Below are positions 1 through 8,076 of a stretch of DNA of 45,853 nt, piece by piece (position 1 is the stretch's first letter; each line of letters opens with the position of its first letter). Location of the stretch: assembly GCA_018268775.1 (NCBI GenBank), contig JAFDVV010000009.1:1-45853 (forward strand). The letters run 5' to 3'. Source of the DNA: Acidobacteriota bacterium (lineage in GTDB: Bacteria; Acidobacteriota; Terriglobia; Terriglobales; Acidobacteriaceae). The notes below the pieces were generated by a model. That model worked only from the letters and a program-made list of their open reading frames with translations. It was not told the origin of the DNA and did not search any database. Made by a program: the position numbers and the translations under genes.

Positions 1-564
1 GTGCTGGGCGACAACATCTTCTACGGCCACGACATCGTCAAGACGCTGCGCTCGGCGGCAGAGAACAAGTCCGGTGCGACCGTCTTCGCCTACCCCGTCC
101 TCGATCCCGAGCGCTACGGCGTCGTCGAGTTCGACGCCAACCGCAAGGCGGTCTCCATCGAAGAGAAGCCCGCAAAGCCGAAGTCGCGCTACGCCGTCAC
201 GGGCATCTACTTCTACGACGAGCAGGTGGTCGGCATCGCCGAAAACCTGAAGCCTTCGCCGCGCGGCGAGCTTGAGATTACCGACGTCAACCGCTGGTAT
301 CTCGAGCGCGGCCAGTTGAAGACCGAGGTCCTCGGACGCGGCATGGCATGGCTCGACACCGGAACGCACGACTCCCTGCTTGAGGCGGCAACCTTCATCC
401 ACACCATCGAGAAGCGCCAGGGCCTCAAGGTCGCCTGCCCGGAGGAGATCGTCTACCGTCTGGGTTACATCACGGCGGAGCAGTTGCGGGCGCTCGCCAA
501 CAAGATCGCCAAGAGCACCTACGGGCAATACCTCCTGCGGCTGTTGGAAGAGACGGTGTACTGA
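1..564 (+). CDS. rfbA: Glucose-1-phosphate thymidylyltransferase, C-terminal part
   Basis: The window opens inside this gene, and the first codon (GTG) reads as an internal Val of the conserved [10 protein letters not shown] segment. RfbA joins dTTP and glucose-1-phosphate to make dTDP-glucose, the first step of dTDP-L-rhamnose synthesis in the cytoplasm. Visible family features are LGDNIFYG at the start, YGVVEFD and SIEEKP near residues 39-57, GIYFYDE near 68-74, [11 protein letters not shown] near 91-100 and [13 protein letters not shown] near 117-129. The 187 residues correspond to roughly the last two thirds of the usual length of about 290. rfbD follows after a 250-base gap holding a palindromic repeat; rfbB is not in the window and may lie upstream. 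Confidence 0.95.
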   Translation: MLGDNIFYGHDIVKTLRSAAENKSGATVFAYPVLDPERYGVVEFDANRKAVSIEEKPAKPKSRYAVTGIYFYDEQVVGIAENLKPSPRGELEITDVNRWYLERGQLKTEVLGRGMAWLDTGTHDSLLEAATFIHTIEKRQGLKVACPEEIVYRLGYITAEQLRALANKIAKSTYGQYLLRLLEETVY

Positions 565-639
565 GAATAGGAGTGGCAGGACGCTGACAGGTCTTCCGGC
601 GGTGCCTTGTGGAAGGGTACCCTGCACCTTGAGAACGGT

Positions 640-764
640 GTCATTTCGACCGGAGATTCTCACGGTTTCATCGTGAGAATCGGAGTGGAGAAACCTGCTT
701 TTCCACCGAACCATTTGCCGGAAAAGCAGGTCCCTCCACTCCGCTGCGCTTCGGTCGGGATGAC
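640..764 (-). repeat. MITE-like palindromic element, copy 1 (inverted)
   Basis: The element runs from GTCATTTCGACCGGAG to CTTCGGTCGGGATGAC, so its ends form an inverted repeat. It contains a 10-bp hairpin (655-664 with 672-681, loop GTTTCAT) and a second imperfect palindrome around ACCTGCTTTTCC/GGAAAAGCAGGT. The same building blocks occur in the opposite orientation at 23977-24177 and 42732-42929. It fills most of the rfbA-rfbD gap. No protein is encoded. The function is unknown; it resembles a non-autonomous mobile element or REP-type sequence. Confidence 0.8.
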
Positions 765-815
765 AATGACAATTGGCTGCATGTGACAAAAGAAGGTCAG
801 GAACTTCGATACGGA

Positions 816-1730
816 ATGACCCGGAAAACCAACCAAATCCTTCTAACCGGCACAACCGGACAAGTTGGTGCCGAACTTCTTAAGACACTGGCGCCATTCG
901 GCGAGATCGTCGCCCCGCAGCGCGGCGAGATGGACCTCGCCGACGAACGCTCCGTGCGCGAGCAAATTCGCTCCGTGCGTCCGCGCTGGATCGTCAACCC
1001 GGCGGCCTACACTGCCGTAGACAAGGCGGAGAGCGAGCCGGAGCTCGCCTACGCCATCAACGAGCGCGCGGTTCGGGCCATCGGCGAAGAGGCTCGGAAG
1101 ATCGGCGCCGGTGTCATCCACTTCTCCACCGACTATGTCTTCGACGGCGCAGGTGCCAGGCCCTACGCCGAAGACGATCCCACAGGGCCAGTCAGCGTCT
1201 ACGGCGCCAGCAAACTGGCAGGGGAGCGCGCACTGGCGGCAAGCGGCGCGCCACACATGATCTTTCGCACCAGTTGGGTGTATGGGCCACGCGGCAAAAA
1301 CTTTCTGCTGACCATTCTTAAGTTGGCCCGCGAGCGCGACAACCTGCGCATCGTCGCCGACCAGCACGGCGCTCCCACATGGTCGCGCGACCTGGCGAGG
1401 ATGACGGCGCACGTGATCGACCGCGTGGAGGCCGCAGCGCGTGGCCGCGAGTTGAAGGACGTGCTCCCACTGTGGAGCGGCGTCTACCACGCGGCAGGCG
1501 CGGGCGAGACGACGTGGTTCGGCTTTGCGGCCGAGGCCCTCAAACTGGCTGCCGCGCGCGAACCTGCGACGAAGTTCGCGGCACTTGAGGCCATTACGAC
1601 CGCTGAGTATCCCACCCCGGCCAGAAGGCCCTCCAACTCGCGCATGTGCGGCGAGAAGCTGCAACGCGAGTTCGGCTGGACGATGATGGACTGGAAGGAC
1701 TCCCTCTGCGAGGTCATGGCGGAGATATGA
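816..1730 (+). CDS. rfbD: dTDP-4-dehydrorhamnose reductase
   Basis: RfbD reduces dTDP-4-keto-L-rhamnose to dTDP-L-rhamnose with NAD(P)H, the last step of the pathway. The protein is an extended short-chain dehydrogenase of 304 residues, the normal size. The nucleotide-binding TGTTGQVG lies at residues 11-18, the STDYVFDG motif near 104-111, and the catalytic YxxxK is Y129-K133 (YGASK). I chose the ATG at 816; an in-frame GTG at 783 would add 11 unconserved residues next to the upstream repeat. The stop codon overlaps the next start as ATGA, so the following VOC gene is probably translationally coupled. Confidence 0.95.
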   Translation: MTRKTNQILLTGTTGQVGAELLKTLAPFGEIVAPQRGEMDLADERSVREQIRSVRPRWIVNPAAYTAVDKAESEPELAYAINERAVRAIGEEARKIGAGVIHFSTDYVFDGAGARPYAEDDPTGPVSVYGASKLAGERALAASGAPHMIFRTSWVYGPRGKNFLLTILKLARERDNLRIVADQHGAPTWSRDLARMTAHVIDRVEAAARGRELKDVLPLWSGVYHAAGAGETTWFGFAAEALKLAAAREPATKFAALEAITTAEYPTPARRPSNSRMCGEKLQREFGWTMMDWKDSLCEVMAEI

Positions 1731-2164
1731 ACGGTTTGCGATTCGATCACATCGGGCTGGTCATCGACGACATGGCCGAAGGCAGGGCGGCGCTCGAGGC
1801 CATGTTCGGCATCGACCGCTGGACCCCGGTCTTCGAGGACCCCATCATCGACGTCTATGTGCAGTTCGGGCGCACGGCCGAAGGCCCATGCTATGAGTTG
1901 ATCGCGCCGCTGGGCGAGGCCAGCCCGGTGCGAACGGCACTCAAGCGCGGAATCAACATCCTCAACCACGTGGCCTATCTGACCGCCGATCTCGATGCCG
2001 ACGCCGCCCGATTGCAGCAGATGGGCTCCATGATGGCCGGCCCGGCCAAACCGGCAGTAGCGTACGGTGGCGCGAGGGTGCAGTTCTGGATCACGCCGCA
2101 GCGCTTCATGGTCGAGCTGATCGAGGCCCCCGGCCACGAGCACGTCTACGAGTTGAAGCCATGA
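1727..2164 (+). CDS. VOC-fold (glyoxalase/epimerase-like) protein
   Basis: This 145-residue protein has two beta-alpha-beta-beta-beta modules of the vicinal oxygen chelate superfamily. Likely metal ligands are H8 (in FDHIGLVIDD), E57 (CYELIAP), H81 (LNHVAYL) and E130 (FMVELIEAP), an arrangement resembling methylmalonyl-CoA epimerase. The substrate cannot be told from sequence. The start is the ATG at 1727, which overlaps the rfbD stop; its own stop overlaps the next start at 2161, again as ATGA. This double coupling between a rhamnose gene and a sugar-phosphate phosphatase suggests a role in nucleotide-sugar or heptose metabolism rather than propionate metabolism, but that is inference from position. 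Confidence 0.8.
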   Translation: MNGLRFDHIGLVIDDMAEGRAALEAMFGIDRWTPVFEDPIIDVYVQFGRTAEGPCYELIAPLGEASPVRTALKRGINILNHVAYLTADLDADAARLQQMGSMMAGPAKPAVAYGGARVQFWITPQRFMVELIEAPGHEHVYELKP

Positions 2165-2721
2165 ATATGGAAAGTCCATCGCGTGCGCTGTTTCTCGACC
2201 GCGACGGCGTGGTCAACGTCGAGGTCGGCTATCTGCATCGCATTGAAGACGTTGAGTTTGTTCCTGGAATAGTCTCCCTGTGCCGCACCGCCATGCGCCT
2301 GGGATACAAGCTGGTGGTCGTCACCAACCAGGCCGGGATCGCGCGCGGGTTCTACACCGAGGCCGACTTCGAGACGCTGATGGCCTGGATGCGCCAGCAG
2401 CTCAGGGACGAGGGCGTGGAGTTCGACGCCGTCTACCACTGCCCCTTCCACCCCGAACACGGCGTGGGCGAGTACAAACGAGAGCACGAGGACAGAAAAC
2501 CCGGCCCGGGGATGCTGCTCCGGGCGGCGCGGGAGTTGGGCGTCTCGCTCGCCGAGAGTGTGATGGTCGGCGACCGGTGCAGCGACATCGCGGCGGCAAA
2601 CACCGCCGGATTAAAGCAGGCATTTCTGGTCGCGGGAACCGAGGAGTCGGGCTGCCCCGGAGATTATCTTGACATCAAGACACTTGCCGAGGTGGAAGGC
2701 TGGCTGCTCCAGCAGGGCTAA
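2161..2721 (+). CDS. gmhB: D-glycero-D-manno-heptose 1,7-bisphosphate 7-phosphatase-like HAD phosphatase
   Basis: This HAD-superfamily phosphatase of the histidinol-phosphatase/GmhB type removes the 7-phosphate of heptose bisphosphate on the way to ADP- or GDP-heptose for LPS or S-layer glycans. Visible motifs are FLDRDGVVN with D13 and D15 (nucleophile and acid/base), VVVTNQAGIARG at 52-63 (motif II), DRKPGPGM at 111-118 (motif III lysine) and VMVGDRCSDI at 135-143 (motif IV). The length of 186 residues is typical. The zinc loop is unusual: E. coli GmhB uses C-x-H and C-x-C, but here the aligned positions read C94, F96, H109 and D111, so metal binding may be altered or lost. It overlaps the VOC gene by ATGA and converges on rfbC with four bases between the stops. 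Confidence 0.82.
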   Translation: MNMESPSRALFLDRDGVVNVEVGYLHRIEDVEFVPGIVSLCRTAMRLGYKLVVVTNQAGIARGFYTEADFETLMAWMRQQLRDEGVEFDAVYHCPFHPEHGVGEYKREHEDRKPGPGMLLRAARELGVSLAESVMVGDRCSDIAAANTAGLKQAFLVAGTEESGCPGDYLDIKTLAEVEGWLLQQG

Positions 2722-2725
2722 GACT

Positions 2726-3289
2726 TCAGGGAAGCTCGGCGGAGAGGAAGGGGCTTCCGGCTCCGTCCTTGGAGCTGACCGATGGCCGCAAGCCCTCAAG
2801 TGCATCGAGGGGCCAGCCGATGTTGAGCGTAGGGTCGTTCCACAGGATCGAGCGCTCTCCCGCCGGGTAGTAGACATCTGTTGTCTTATAAAGAACTTCC
2901 GCCGTCTCGGAGAGAACCAGGAAGCCGTGGGCAAAGCCCTCTGGTATCCAGAGCATCTCCAGCTCCCCGGCCTCGTTGCGGGGTTTGAGGTGGAAGCCGG
3001 CCCACTTGCCGAAGCTGGGGGAGTCGCGGCGCAGGTCGACGGCGACGTCCCATATGTGGCCGGAGAGGACGCGAACAAGCTTCCCCTGGGGCTTTCCCAG
3101 TTGGTAATGTAGTCCGCGAAGCACACCCCGGGCGGAGAAGGACTGGTTGTCCTGGACGAAAGAGGAGGGCAAACCGGCAGAAGCAAAGGTGTTCGCGTTG
3201 AAAACTTCGGCGAACCAACCGCGACTATCTCCGAAGCGCTGGGGTTGAAGGAGTAGGACGTCGTGCAGCGGCGTGGAAGTTACCTGCAT
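2726..3289 (-). CDS. rfbC: dTDP-4-dehydrorhamnose 3,5-epimerase
   Basis: RfbC epimerises C3 and C5 of dTDP-4-keto-6-deoxyglucose in dTDP-rhamnose synthesis. It is a cupin-fold protein of 187 residues, the family size. Conserved segments include FGDSRGWFAEVFN (19-31), QDNQSFSARGVLRGLHYQ (46-63, catalytic H61), the GxxWDVAVDLR strand (77-87), IPEGFAHGFLVLSE (115-128) and the YKTTDVYYP loop with Tyr134. The ATG at 3289 was chosen; the open frame continues upstream for 46 residues with no family similarity. It is transcribed against rfbD and gmhB, so the rhamnose genes are in two opposing units. Confidence 0.95.
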   Translation of the reverse strand: MQVTSTPLHDVLLLQPQRFGDSRGWFAEVFNANTFASAGLPSSFVQDNQSFSARGVLRGLHYQLGKPQGKLVRVLSGHIWDVAVDLRRDSPSFGKWAGFHLKPRNEAGELEMLWIPEGFAHGFLVLSETAEVLYKTTDVYYPAGERSILWNDPTLNIGWPLDALEGLRPSVSSKDGAGSPFLSAELP

Positions 3290-3677
3290 CACACAAGTGT
3301 AGATGAGAGCAAGGGTTCGACTCCGGGATGAACCGAATTGGGCATGGCATTGGCCGAACGGGTTACAGAAGCAGAAATGCAAGTGTGCTAAAAGATAGCC
3401 AGTTAGTACAATAGAAGACGGCTTCAAAACAAGCTATTGGTTCCCAGATCGTGCACATAGAGAAGGAAAACACTGCGCATTTTTGTAGTGGAGGATCGAG
3501 GTTCTCGAAATCATCGGCCCCAAGACGCAGGAAAGTACGCGGAATTGACTGAGCGGATTGAGCTGTAACCGGTTTTTGAGGTCATTTGCCGCAATGCAAA
3601 GCACGCAGGAGTAACCCGTATGACTTCCCCGCCGCGGCTTAGCCGCGAGGTCAACGTTATACAGACACGGATCTTCA
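3290..3677. other. Intergenic region between rfbC and the sugar transferase (divergent starts)
   Basis: This 388-base stretch has no convincing ORF and lies between two divergent start codons, so it should carry promoters for both sides. The only clear structure is a palindrome CGCGGCT-T-AGCCGCG at 3633-3647, 31 bases before the sugar-transferase start, listed separately. A TATACA hexamer at 3658-3663 could be a -10 box, but no good -35 partner is visible. Confidence 0.5.
3633..3647. promoter_or_regulatory. Perfect 15-bp palindrome upstream of sugar transferase
   Basis: CGCGGCT and AGCCGCG flank a single T. It lies just upstream of a TATACA hexamer and 30 bases ahead of the initiating transferase gene. 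It could be an operator for a dimeric regulator or a 5'-UTR hairpin; the sequence alone cannot decide. Confidence 0.3.
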
Positions 3678-4421
3678 ATGCAGGCTGAATATCAATCTCC
3701 AGAGTCGCGGAATGTTGCCGCGTTTGAAGATTCCTATTCCTATATCGATACGACGGCCTTGCCGTCTGTCCGCGCTCGCAGACGCGAGCAACTGCCGGCG
3801 GACCTGTTTCGCTATCGCGTGGTCAAGCGGGGTCTCGACATCCTGCTGATTCTGGCGATGGCCCCAGTGCTTCTGGCGCTGATGGCCGTCGTGTCTGCGG
3901 TGGTGATGTTGAGTTCGCCGGGACCCATCTTCTACTCCCACCGGCGTATTCGCAAGGATGGGGCATTTTTCTCGATGTGGAAGTTCCGCACGATGTGCGT
4001 GAACTCAGCCGAGGTGCTCGAGGACTACCTGTCGGAGCATCCGGAGGCCCGGCAGGAGTGGAACAAGACGCACAAGCTGCGTCACGATCCCCGGATCACG
4101 CCGATTGGGGCGTTTCTGCGGCGTTACAGCCTGGACGAGTTTCCGCAGCTATGGAATGTTTTGACCGGGCACATGAGCCTGGTGGGGCCGCGGCCGATCG
4201 TGGCCGCCGAGGTCGAAAAGTACGCCGATTCGTTCGAATGCTACTGCCGCGTGAAACCCGGGCTGACTGGCCTCTGGCAGGTCTCTGGCCGAAGCGAGCT
4301 TACCTACGATGAGCGCGTGACCCTGGACTGCGAATACGTGAACCGGTGGTCGTTGCGCAAGGACTTCAGGATTCTTGCGAAGACGCTTCGCGCCGTTTTG
4401 AAGCAGGATGGCGCGTTTTAG
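3678..4421 (+). CDS. Undecaprenyl-phosphate sugar phosphotransferase (exopolysaccharide initiating transferase)
   Basis: This bacterial sugar transferase (PF02397 type) moves a sugar-1-phosphate from a nucleotide sugar to undecaprenyl phosphate at the inner membrane and so starts the repeat unit. It is the short form of 247 residues: a polar N-terminus, one hydrophobic hairpin (about 52-79, [13 protein letters not shown] onwards), then the catalytic domain. Diagnostic motifs are WKFRTM (101-106), [15 protein letters not shown] (148-162) with the D153-E154 pair, MSLVGPRP (166-173) and [13 protein letters not shown] (193-205). The long N-terminal membrane region of WcaJ/WbaP is absent. Whether glucose, galactose or another sugar is used cannot be told. 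A GT4 gene follows 28 bases downstream, probably in one operon. Confidence 0.93.
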   Translation: MQAEYQSPESRNVAAFEDSYSYIDTTALPSVRARRREQLPADLFRYRVVKRGLDILLILAMAPVLLALMAVVSAVVMLSSPGPIFYSHRRIRKDGAFFSMWKFRTMCVNSAEVLEDYLSEHPEARQEWNKTHKLRHDPRITPIGAFLRRYSLDEFPQLWNVLTGHMSLVGPRPIVAAEVEKYADSFECYCRVKPGLTGLWQVSGRSELTYDERVTLDCEYVNRWSLRKDFRILAKTLRAVLKQDGAF

Positions 4422-4449
4422 CGGCACAGTGCTCTAGAATCCAGGTTGT

Positions 4450-5619
4450 GTGCGGGTAGCGATCCTTCATCATTGGTTTGTCACGCGCGGCGGCGGAGAG
4501 CGTGTCGCCGAGTGTATTGCATCGCTGTTTCCCGGTGCGGAGATCTTTACCCTCGTCAAAGATGCAAAAGGAATCCCGCAGGGTCTGGCCCGGCGAGAGA
4601 TCCACACGTCGTTTCTTCAGAAGGTTCCCTTCGCAAAGAGCTACCACCGGCACATGATGCCGTTTTATCCGATGGCGGCAGAGGGGTTGGACCTGCGGGG
4701 TTTCGACCTCGTCATCTCCTCCGACAGCGGGCCAATCAAAGGAGTGCGGCTCGACCCCGGCGCGGTCCATATCTGTTACTGCCATTCCCCGATGCGTTAT
4801 CTGTACGACGGATATGAGTCCTACCGCAGTCAGATGGGGCCGGTCACCCGCACACTCTTTTCCATGAGCGCCTCGCGGGTGCGCGACTGGGACTGCAGGG
4901 CGGCGCAGCGGGTGACATCCTTCGTCGCGAACTCGCACTATGTTGCCGATCGCATCCGCCGGGTCTATGGGCGGGAGAGCACGGTCATTCATCCTCCCAT
5001 CGACCTGCATCTGGCCCAAGCGGCCGCGGAGCCGGGGAGGCACTATCTCTGTGCGGGGCGTCTGGTGGGCTACAAGCGGACGGAGCTGATGATCGAGGCC
5101 TGCATGAAGCTGAAGCGGCCGCTCCGCATCGCCGGTGCCGGCCCGGAGGAGGGCCGCCTCCGACGCATGGCCGGCGGCGCGGAGGTTGAGTTTCTGGGCG
5201 AACTTCCAACAGCGGATCTGTGGAAGCAATACGCCTCGTGCCGAGCGCTGCTGTTTATGGCCGATGAAGACTTTGGGATGGTCCCGCTGGAGGCCCAGGC
5301 CTGTGGGCGGCCTGTAATTGCCTATGGTGTGGGGGGATCGCTCGAGACCGTCAGGGGGCTGGGGAGCACGGACCCGGAGGGGGCGGCAACCGGAGTCCAC
5401 TTCGATCAACAGACGGCGGACTCGCTCATGGAGGGAATTCTTCGCTTTGAAGATGCCGAGTCGAAGGGGGCTTTTCGCAGCGATGCAATACGGGCCTGGG
5501 CGGCGGAGTTTGCGACGCCGGTTTTTCTCAGGCGAATGCGCGAGTTTATCGTATCCGTGATGCCCGGTGCCGCCGAAGCAATGGTGCCTTCAGGCTTGGT
5601 GGAGCAGGCCAATGGATAG
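4450..5619 (+). CDS. GT4-family glycosyltransferase
   Basis: This GT-B retaining glycosyltransferase has 389 residues. The N-terminal half starts with the acceptor-binding loop HHWFVTRGGGERV (7-19), and CYCHSPMRYLYDGY (109-122) and FVANSHYVADRIR (158-170) resemble WbaZ-type O-antigen mannosyltransferases. The C-terminal domain has the nucleotide-sugar signature CAGRLVGYKR (201-210) and EDFGMVPLEAQACGRPVI (273-290) with the E-x7-E pair E273/E281. A GTG start is used. The sugar donor is not certain; mannose is a guess from similarity to WbaZ. Its last codons overlap the start of the DUF721 gene by eight bases, so the two are probably co-translated. Confidence 0.92.
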   Translation: MRVAILHHWFVTRGGGERVAECIASLFPGAEIFTLVKDAKGIPQGLARREIHTSFLQKVPFAKSYHRHMMPFYPMAAEGLDLRGFDLVISSDSGPIKGVRLDPGAVHICYCHSPMRYLYDGYESYRSQMGPVTRTLFSMSASRVRDWDCRAAQRVTSFVANSHYVADRIRRVYGRESTVIHPPIDLHLAQAAAEPGRHYLCAGRLVGYKRTELMIEACMKLKRPLRIAGAGPEEGRLRRMAGGAEVEFLGELPTADLWKQYASCRALLFMADEDFGMVPLEAQACGRPVIAYGVGGSLETVRGLGSTDPEGAATGVHFDQQTADSLMEGILRFEDAESKGAFRSDAIRAWAAEFATPVFLRRMREFIVSVMPGAAEAMVPSGLVEQANG

Positions 5620-5890
5620 CTTTCGCGATGTGCTGAAGACGGGGATAAGCCGCGGCCTGGGTTCGTTGCAGGACGAAGACCGGCTGGCGGCGGCGTGGGT
5701 GGCCGCATGCGGACGAACCATGGCTGGACGCGGCACGGTGGTTGGCTACTCCGGCGGTGTGGTTGTGGTCGAAGTGAGTGCCGGTGCGTGGCTGGAGCAG
5801 ATGAAGTCCATGCGCGTGGAGCTGGCAAGGGAGCTGGCGCGGATCGCCGGGGTGCCTGTAACCGGGATACACTTTGTAGTGAAGAGGTAA
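5612..5890 (+). CDS. DUF721 / DciA-like protein
   Basis: This small 92-residue protein matches the DUF721 family. Members include DciA, the ancestral loader of the replicative helicase DnaB. Visible features are the DRLAAAWVAACG helix (about 23-34), then a beta strand pair (GGVVVVEVSAGAWLEQM, about 48-64) and a basic helix LARELARIAGVPVTGIHFVVKR to the end, typical of the KH-like DciA fold. The ATG at 5612 overlaps the GT4 stop; a longer frame from 5567 lies inside the glycosyltransferase and is not conserved. gatC starts 11 bases after its stop. Linking a replication factor to a glycosyltransferase and gatC is likely just a shared transcript. The assignment to DciA function is inference. Confidence 0.8.
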   Translation: MDSFRDVLKTGISRGLGSLQDEDRLAAAWVAACGRTMAGRGTVVGYSGGVVVVEVSAGAWLEQMKSMRVELARELARIAGVPVTGIHFVVKR

Positions 5891-5901
5891 AACGAAGACG
5901 C

Positions 5902-6219
5902 ATGAGCGGTGTATCGATTGAGGACGTGCGGCGTGTGGCCGAACTGGCGAACCTGGAGCTGACGCCCGAGGAGGAGCCGCGCATGCAGCGCGACCTGAAC
6001 TCCATTCTTGGGCACATTGCGCAGTTGAACGAGCTGGATACGAGTGCTGTCGAGCCGATGGCGCAGGTGGGCCAGGTGCTGGGCGGCGAGGTGTTCTCCC
6101 ACGGCGAGACGCTGCGCGACGATGTTGTGCGGCCTTCGGTCGACCGGGCAGCCGTGATGGCCGCCGCGCCGGAGACGGATGGGCGGTTCTTCAAGGTGCC
6201 GAAGGTGATCGAGCGCTAG
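5902..6219 (+). CDS. gatC: Asp-tRNA(Asn)/Glu-tRNA(Gln) amidotransferase subunit C
   Basis: GatC is the small scaffold of GatCAB, which amidates misacylated Asp-tRNA(Asn) and Glu-tRNA(Gln). The 105-residue length is usual. The signature IEDVRRVAELANLELTPEEE (6-25), the LNSILGHIAQLNELDTSAVEPM segment (33-54) and the C-terminal RPSVDRAAVMAAAPETDGRFFKVPKVIER are clear. I chose the ATG at 5902. gatA follows after 205 bases interrupted by a palindromic repeat; gatB is not in the window, so the complex is encoded at two or more loci. Confidence 0.96.
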   Translation: MSGVSIEDVRRVAELANLELTPEEEPRMQRDLNSILGHIAQLNELDTSAVEPMAQVGQVLGGEVFSHGETLRDDVVRPSVDRAAVMAAAPETDGRFFKVPKVIER

Positions 6220-6282
6220 AGCTGTTATGAACTTCGAGGAGATACTGTCCGTCGTTCTAAGTTGAGCAGTGTTGTTAGGGCC

Positions 6283-6374
6283 GTCATTCTGAGCCGCAGG
6301 CGAAGAATCCCGGTATTGCTTCCTGCTCCGCGAGCTGAAACTACAGAGATTCTTCGCCTACGGCTCAGAATGAC
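6283..6374. repeat. Palindromic element (GTCATTCTGAGC family) between gatC and gatA
   Basis: The arms 6283-6309 (GTCATTCTGAGCCGC... GAAGAATC) and 6348-6374 are reverse complements over 27 bases with one mismatch, separated by 38 bases. It belongs to the same broad class as the shorter piece at 33098-33125. It could fold into a long hairpin in the gatC-gatA transcript. No coding potential is visible. Confidence 0.85.
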
Positions 6375-6424
6375 GACAGTAGTGGCTTGGCAAAAAGAGA
6401 AACGGGTTTTCAAAGAGTAGAGAG

Positions 6425-7870
6425 ATGAGTTTGACAGTAGAAGGTTTGACGATCGATGACGTGCGGTCGGCAGTGGCCGCAGGCAGAACGACGGCGGTGG
6501 CGCTGGCTGAGCAGCAGTATGCGCACATTAAAGCGGGCGATGCGCGGATCAACAGCTACCTGTCGTTGAGCAGGGAGCGGGCGCTGGAGCAGGCGTCGAA
6601 GGTGGACGCGATGGCGCAGCGCGGCGATACGCTGCCTCCCCTTGCCGGTGTGCCGGTGGGAATCAAGGACGTGCTGGCGATCCGCGGCGCTCCGGCGACG
6701 GCGGGTTCGCTGATCCTGAAGGGCTATCGTCCACCGTACGACGCCACGGCGGTTGCGAGGCTGGAGGCTGCGGGCGCGGTGCTGCTGGGCAAGCTGAACT
6801 GCGACGAGTTTGCGATGGGCAGCTCGAACGAGAACTCGGCTTACGGGCCGGTGCTGAACCCGCGGGCGCTCGACCGCGTGCCGGGAGGCTCGAGCGGAGG
6901 TTCGGCGGCGGCGGTGGCGGCGGATTTTGCGGTTGCGTCGCTGGGCACCGATACGGGCGGCTCGATCCGGCAGCCCGCGGCGTTCTGCGGCGTGGTGGGT
7001 GTGCTGCCCACCTATGGACGCGTGAGCCGTTATGGGTTGATCGCGTTCGCCTCGTCGCTCGATCGCGTGGGGCCGTTTACCAAGAACGTGAAGGATGCGG
7101 CGACGATGCTCGAGGTCCTGGCGGGACACGATGCGATGGACGCCACTTCGTCCTCGAGACCCGTAGCGAGCTATGTGAAGGAGATGGAGCGGCCGGTCGA
7201 GGGTCTACGCGTCGGTATTCCGGAGGAGTACTTCGGCGAAGGGCTGGACCCTGAGATTCGCATCGCCATCGAGAAGGTGCTGGACGGCCTGAAGGCGGCG
7301 GGCTGCGTGCTGAAGAAGGTAAGCCTGCCGCATACGAAGTACGCGATCCCAACGTACTACGTGATCGCGACGGCGGAGGCCTCGTCGAACCTCTCGCGGT
7401 TCGACGGTGTGAGGTACGGCCTGCGCGACGCGGAGGCGAAGTCGCTGTCGGCGATGTTCCGCAAGACGCGCGATGCGGGCTTTGGCGCGGAGGTGAAGCG
7501 GAGAATCCTGCTCGGCACCTATGCGCTGAGCGCGGGCTACTACGACGCGTACTACAAGAAGGCGCAGCAGGTGAGAACGCTGCTGACACGCGACTTCCTG
7601 ACGGCGTTCAACGATGTGGATGTGCTGGTGGCGCCGGTGACGCCGACCCCGGCGTTCAAGCTGGGGGAGAAGACGGACGATCCGGTGAAGATGTATCTCG
7701 AGGACATCTACTCTGTGGCCGCGAGCCTGGCGGGCATCTGCGGTATCAGCGTGCCGTGTGGGACGACGAAGGACGCGCTGCCGATCGGTGTGCAGGTGAT
7801 GGGCAAACATTTCGACGAAGGAACGATGCTGCGGGTGGCCGGCGCAGTCGAGAGCTGCCAGCAGAGCTAG
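6425..7870 (+). CDS. gatA: Asp-tRNA(Asn)/Glu-tRNA(Gln) amidotransferase subunit A
   Basis: GatA is the amidase subunit that releases ammonia from glutamine for tRNA amidation by GatB. The 481-residue protein has the amidase-signature triad Lys-cisSer-Ser at K81 (GIKDVL), S156 (PGGSSGGSAAAVAA) and S180 (GTDTGGSIRQPA). The spacing of 75 and 24 residues is the same as in characterised GatA. GSSNENSAYGPVLNP (132-146) is also diagnostic. The start is the ATG at 6425, shortly after AAAGAGTAGAGAG. It is separated from gatC by a palindromic repeat, yet probably still co-transcribed. Confidence 0.97.
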   Translation: MSLTVEGLTIDDVRSAVAAGRTTAVALAEQQYAHIKAGDARINSYLSLSRERALEQASKVDAMAQRGDTLPPLAGVPVGIKDVLAIRGAPATAGSLILKGYRPPYDATAVARLEAAGAVLLGKLNCDEFAMGSSNENSAYGPVLNPRALDRVPGGSSGGSAAAVAADFAVASLGTDTGGSIRQPAAFCGVVGVLPTYGRVSRYGLIAFASSLDRVGPFTKNVKDAATMLEVLAGHDAMDATSSSRPVASYVKEMERPVEGLRVGIPEEYFGEGLDPEIRIAIEKVLDGLKAAGCVLKKVSLPHTKYAIPTYYVIATAEASSNLSRFDGVRYGLRDAEAKSLSAMFRKTRDAGFGAEVKRRILLGTYALSAGYYDAYYKKAQQVRTLLTRDFLTAFNDVDVLVAPVTPTPAFKLGEKTDDPVKMYLEDIYSVAASLAGICGISVPCGTTKDALPIGVQVMGKHFDEGTMLRVAGAVESCQQS

Positions 7871-8076
7871 AGGAGGGCGGCCTCCGGCGCCATTCAAAAA
7901 AAGGGTATCGCGGAAGCTGCTCCCAGTGGGCTTTAAGCTGGCCCGCGCAGGGGCTTCCAGTATGCTGGGGGAAGCGGTTTCCGCCCGGACCGGTGCAGCA
8001 TTTCGGGGCAAGAGACTTCGTTTGCCCGGGATGGAGAGTATCACCGCGAAGTCGGAAGGTGACGAGGTTTCAGCAG

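Noticed and set aside
843..1664. Minus-strand frame opposite rfbD
   Set aside because: rfbD has a complete set of motifs; the antisense frame has none.
7871..7890. GGAGG...CCTCC stem after gatA as a terminator
   Set aside because: The stem is only five pairs and lacks a T-tract.
7756..8076. Upstream extension of the SLBB exporter frame into gatA
   Set aside because: Overlaps gatA and precedes a clear signal peptide starting at 8077.
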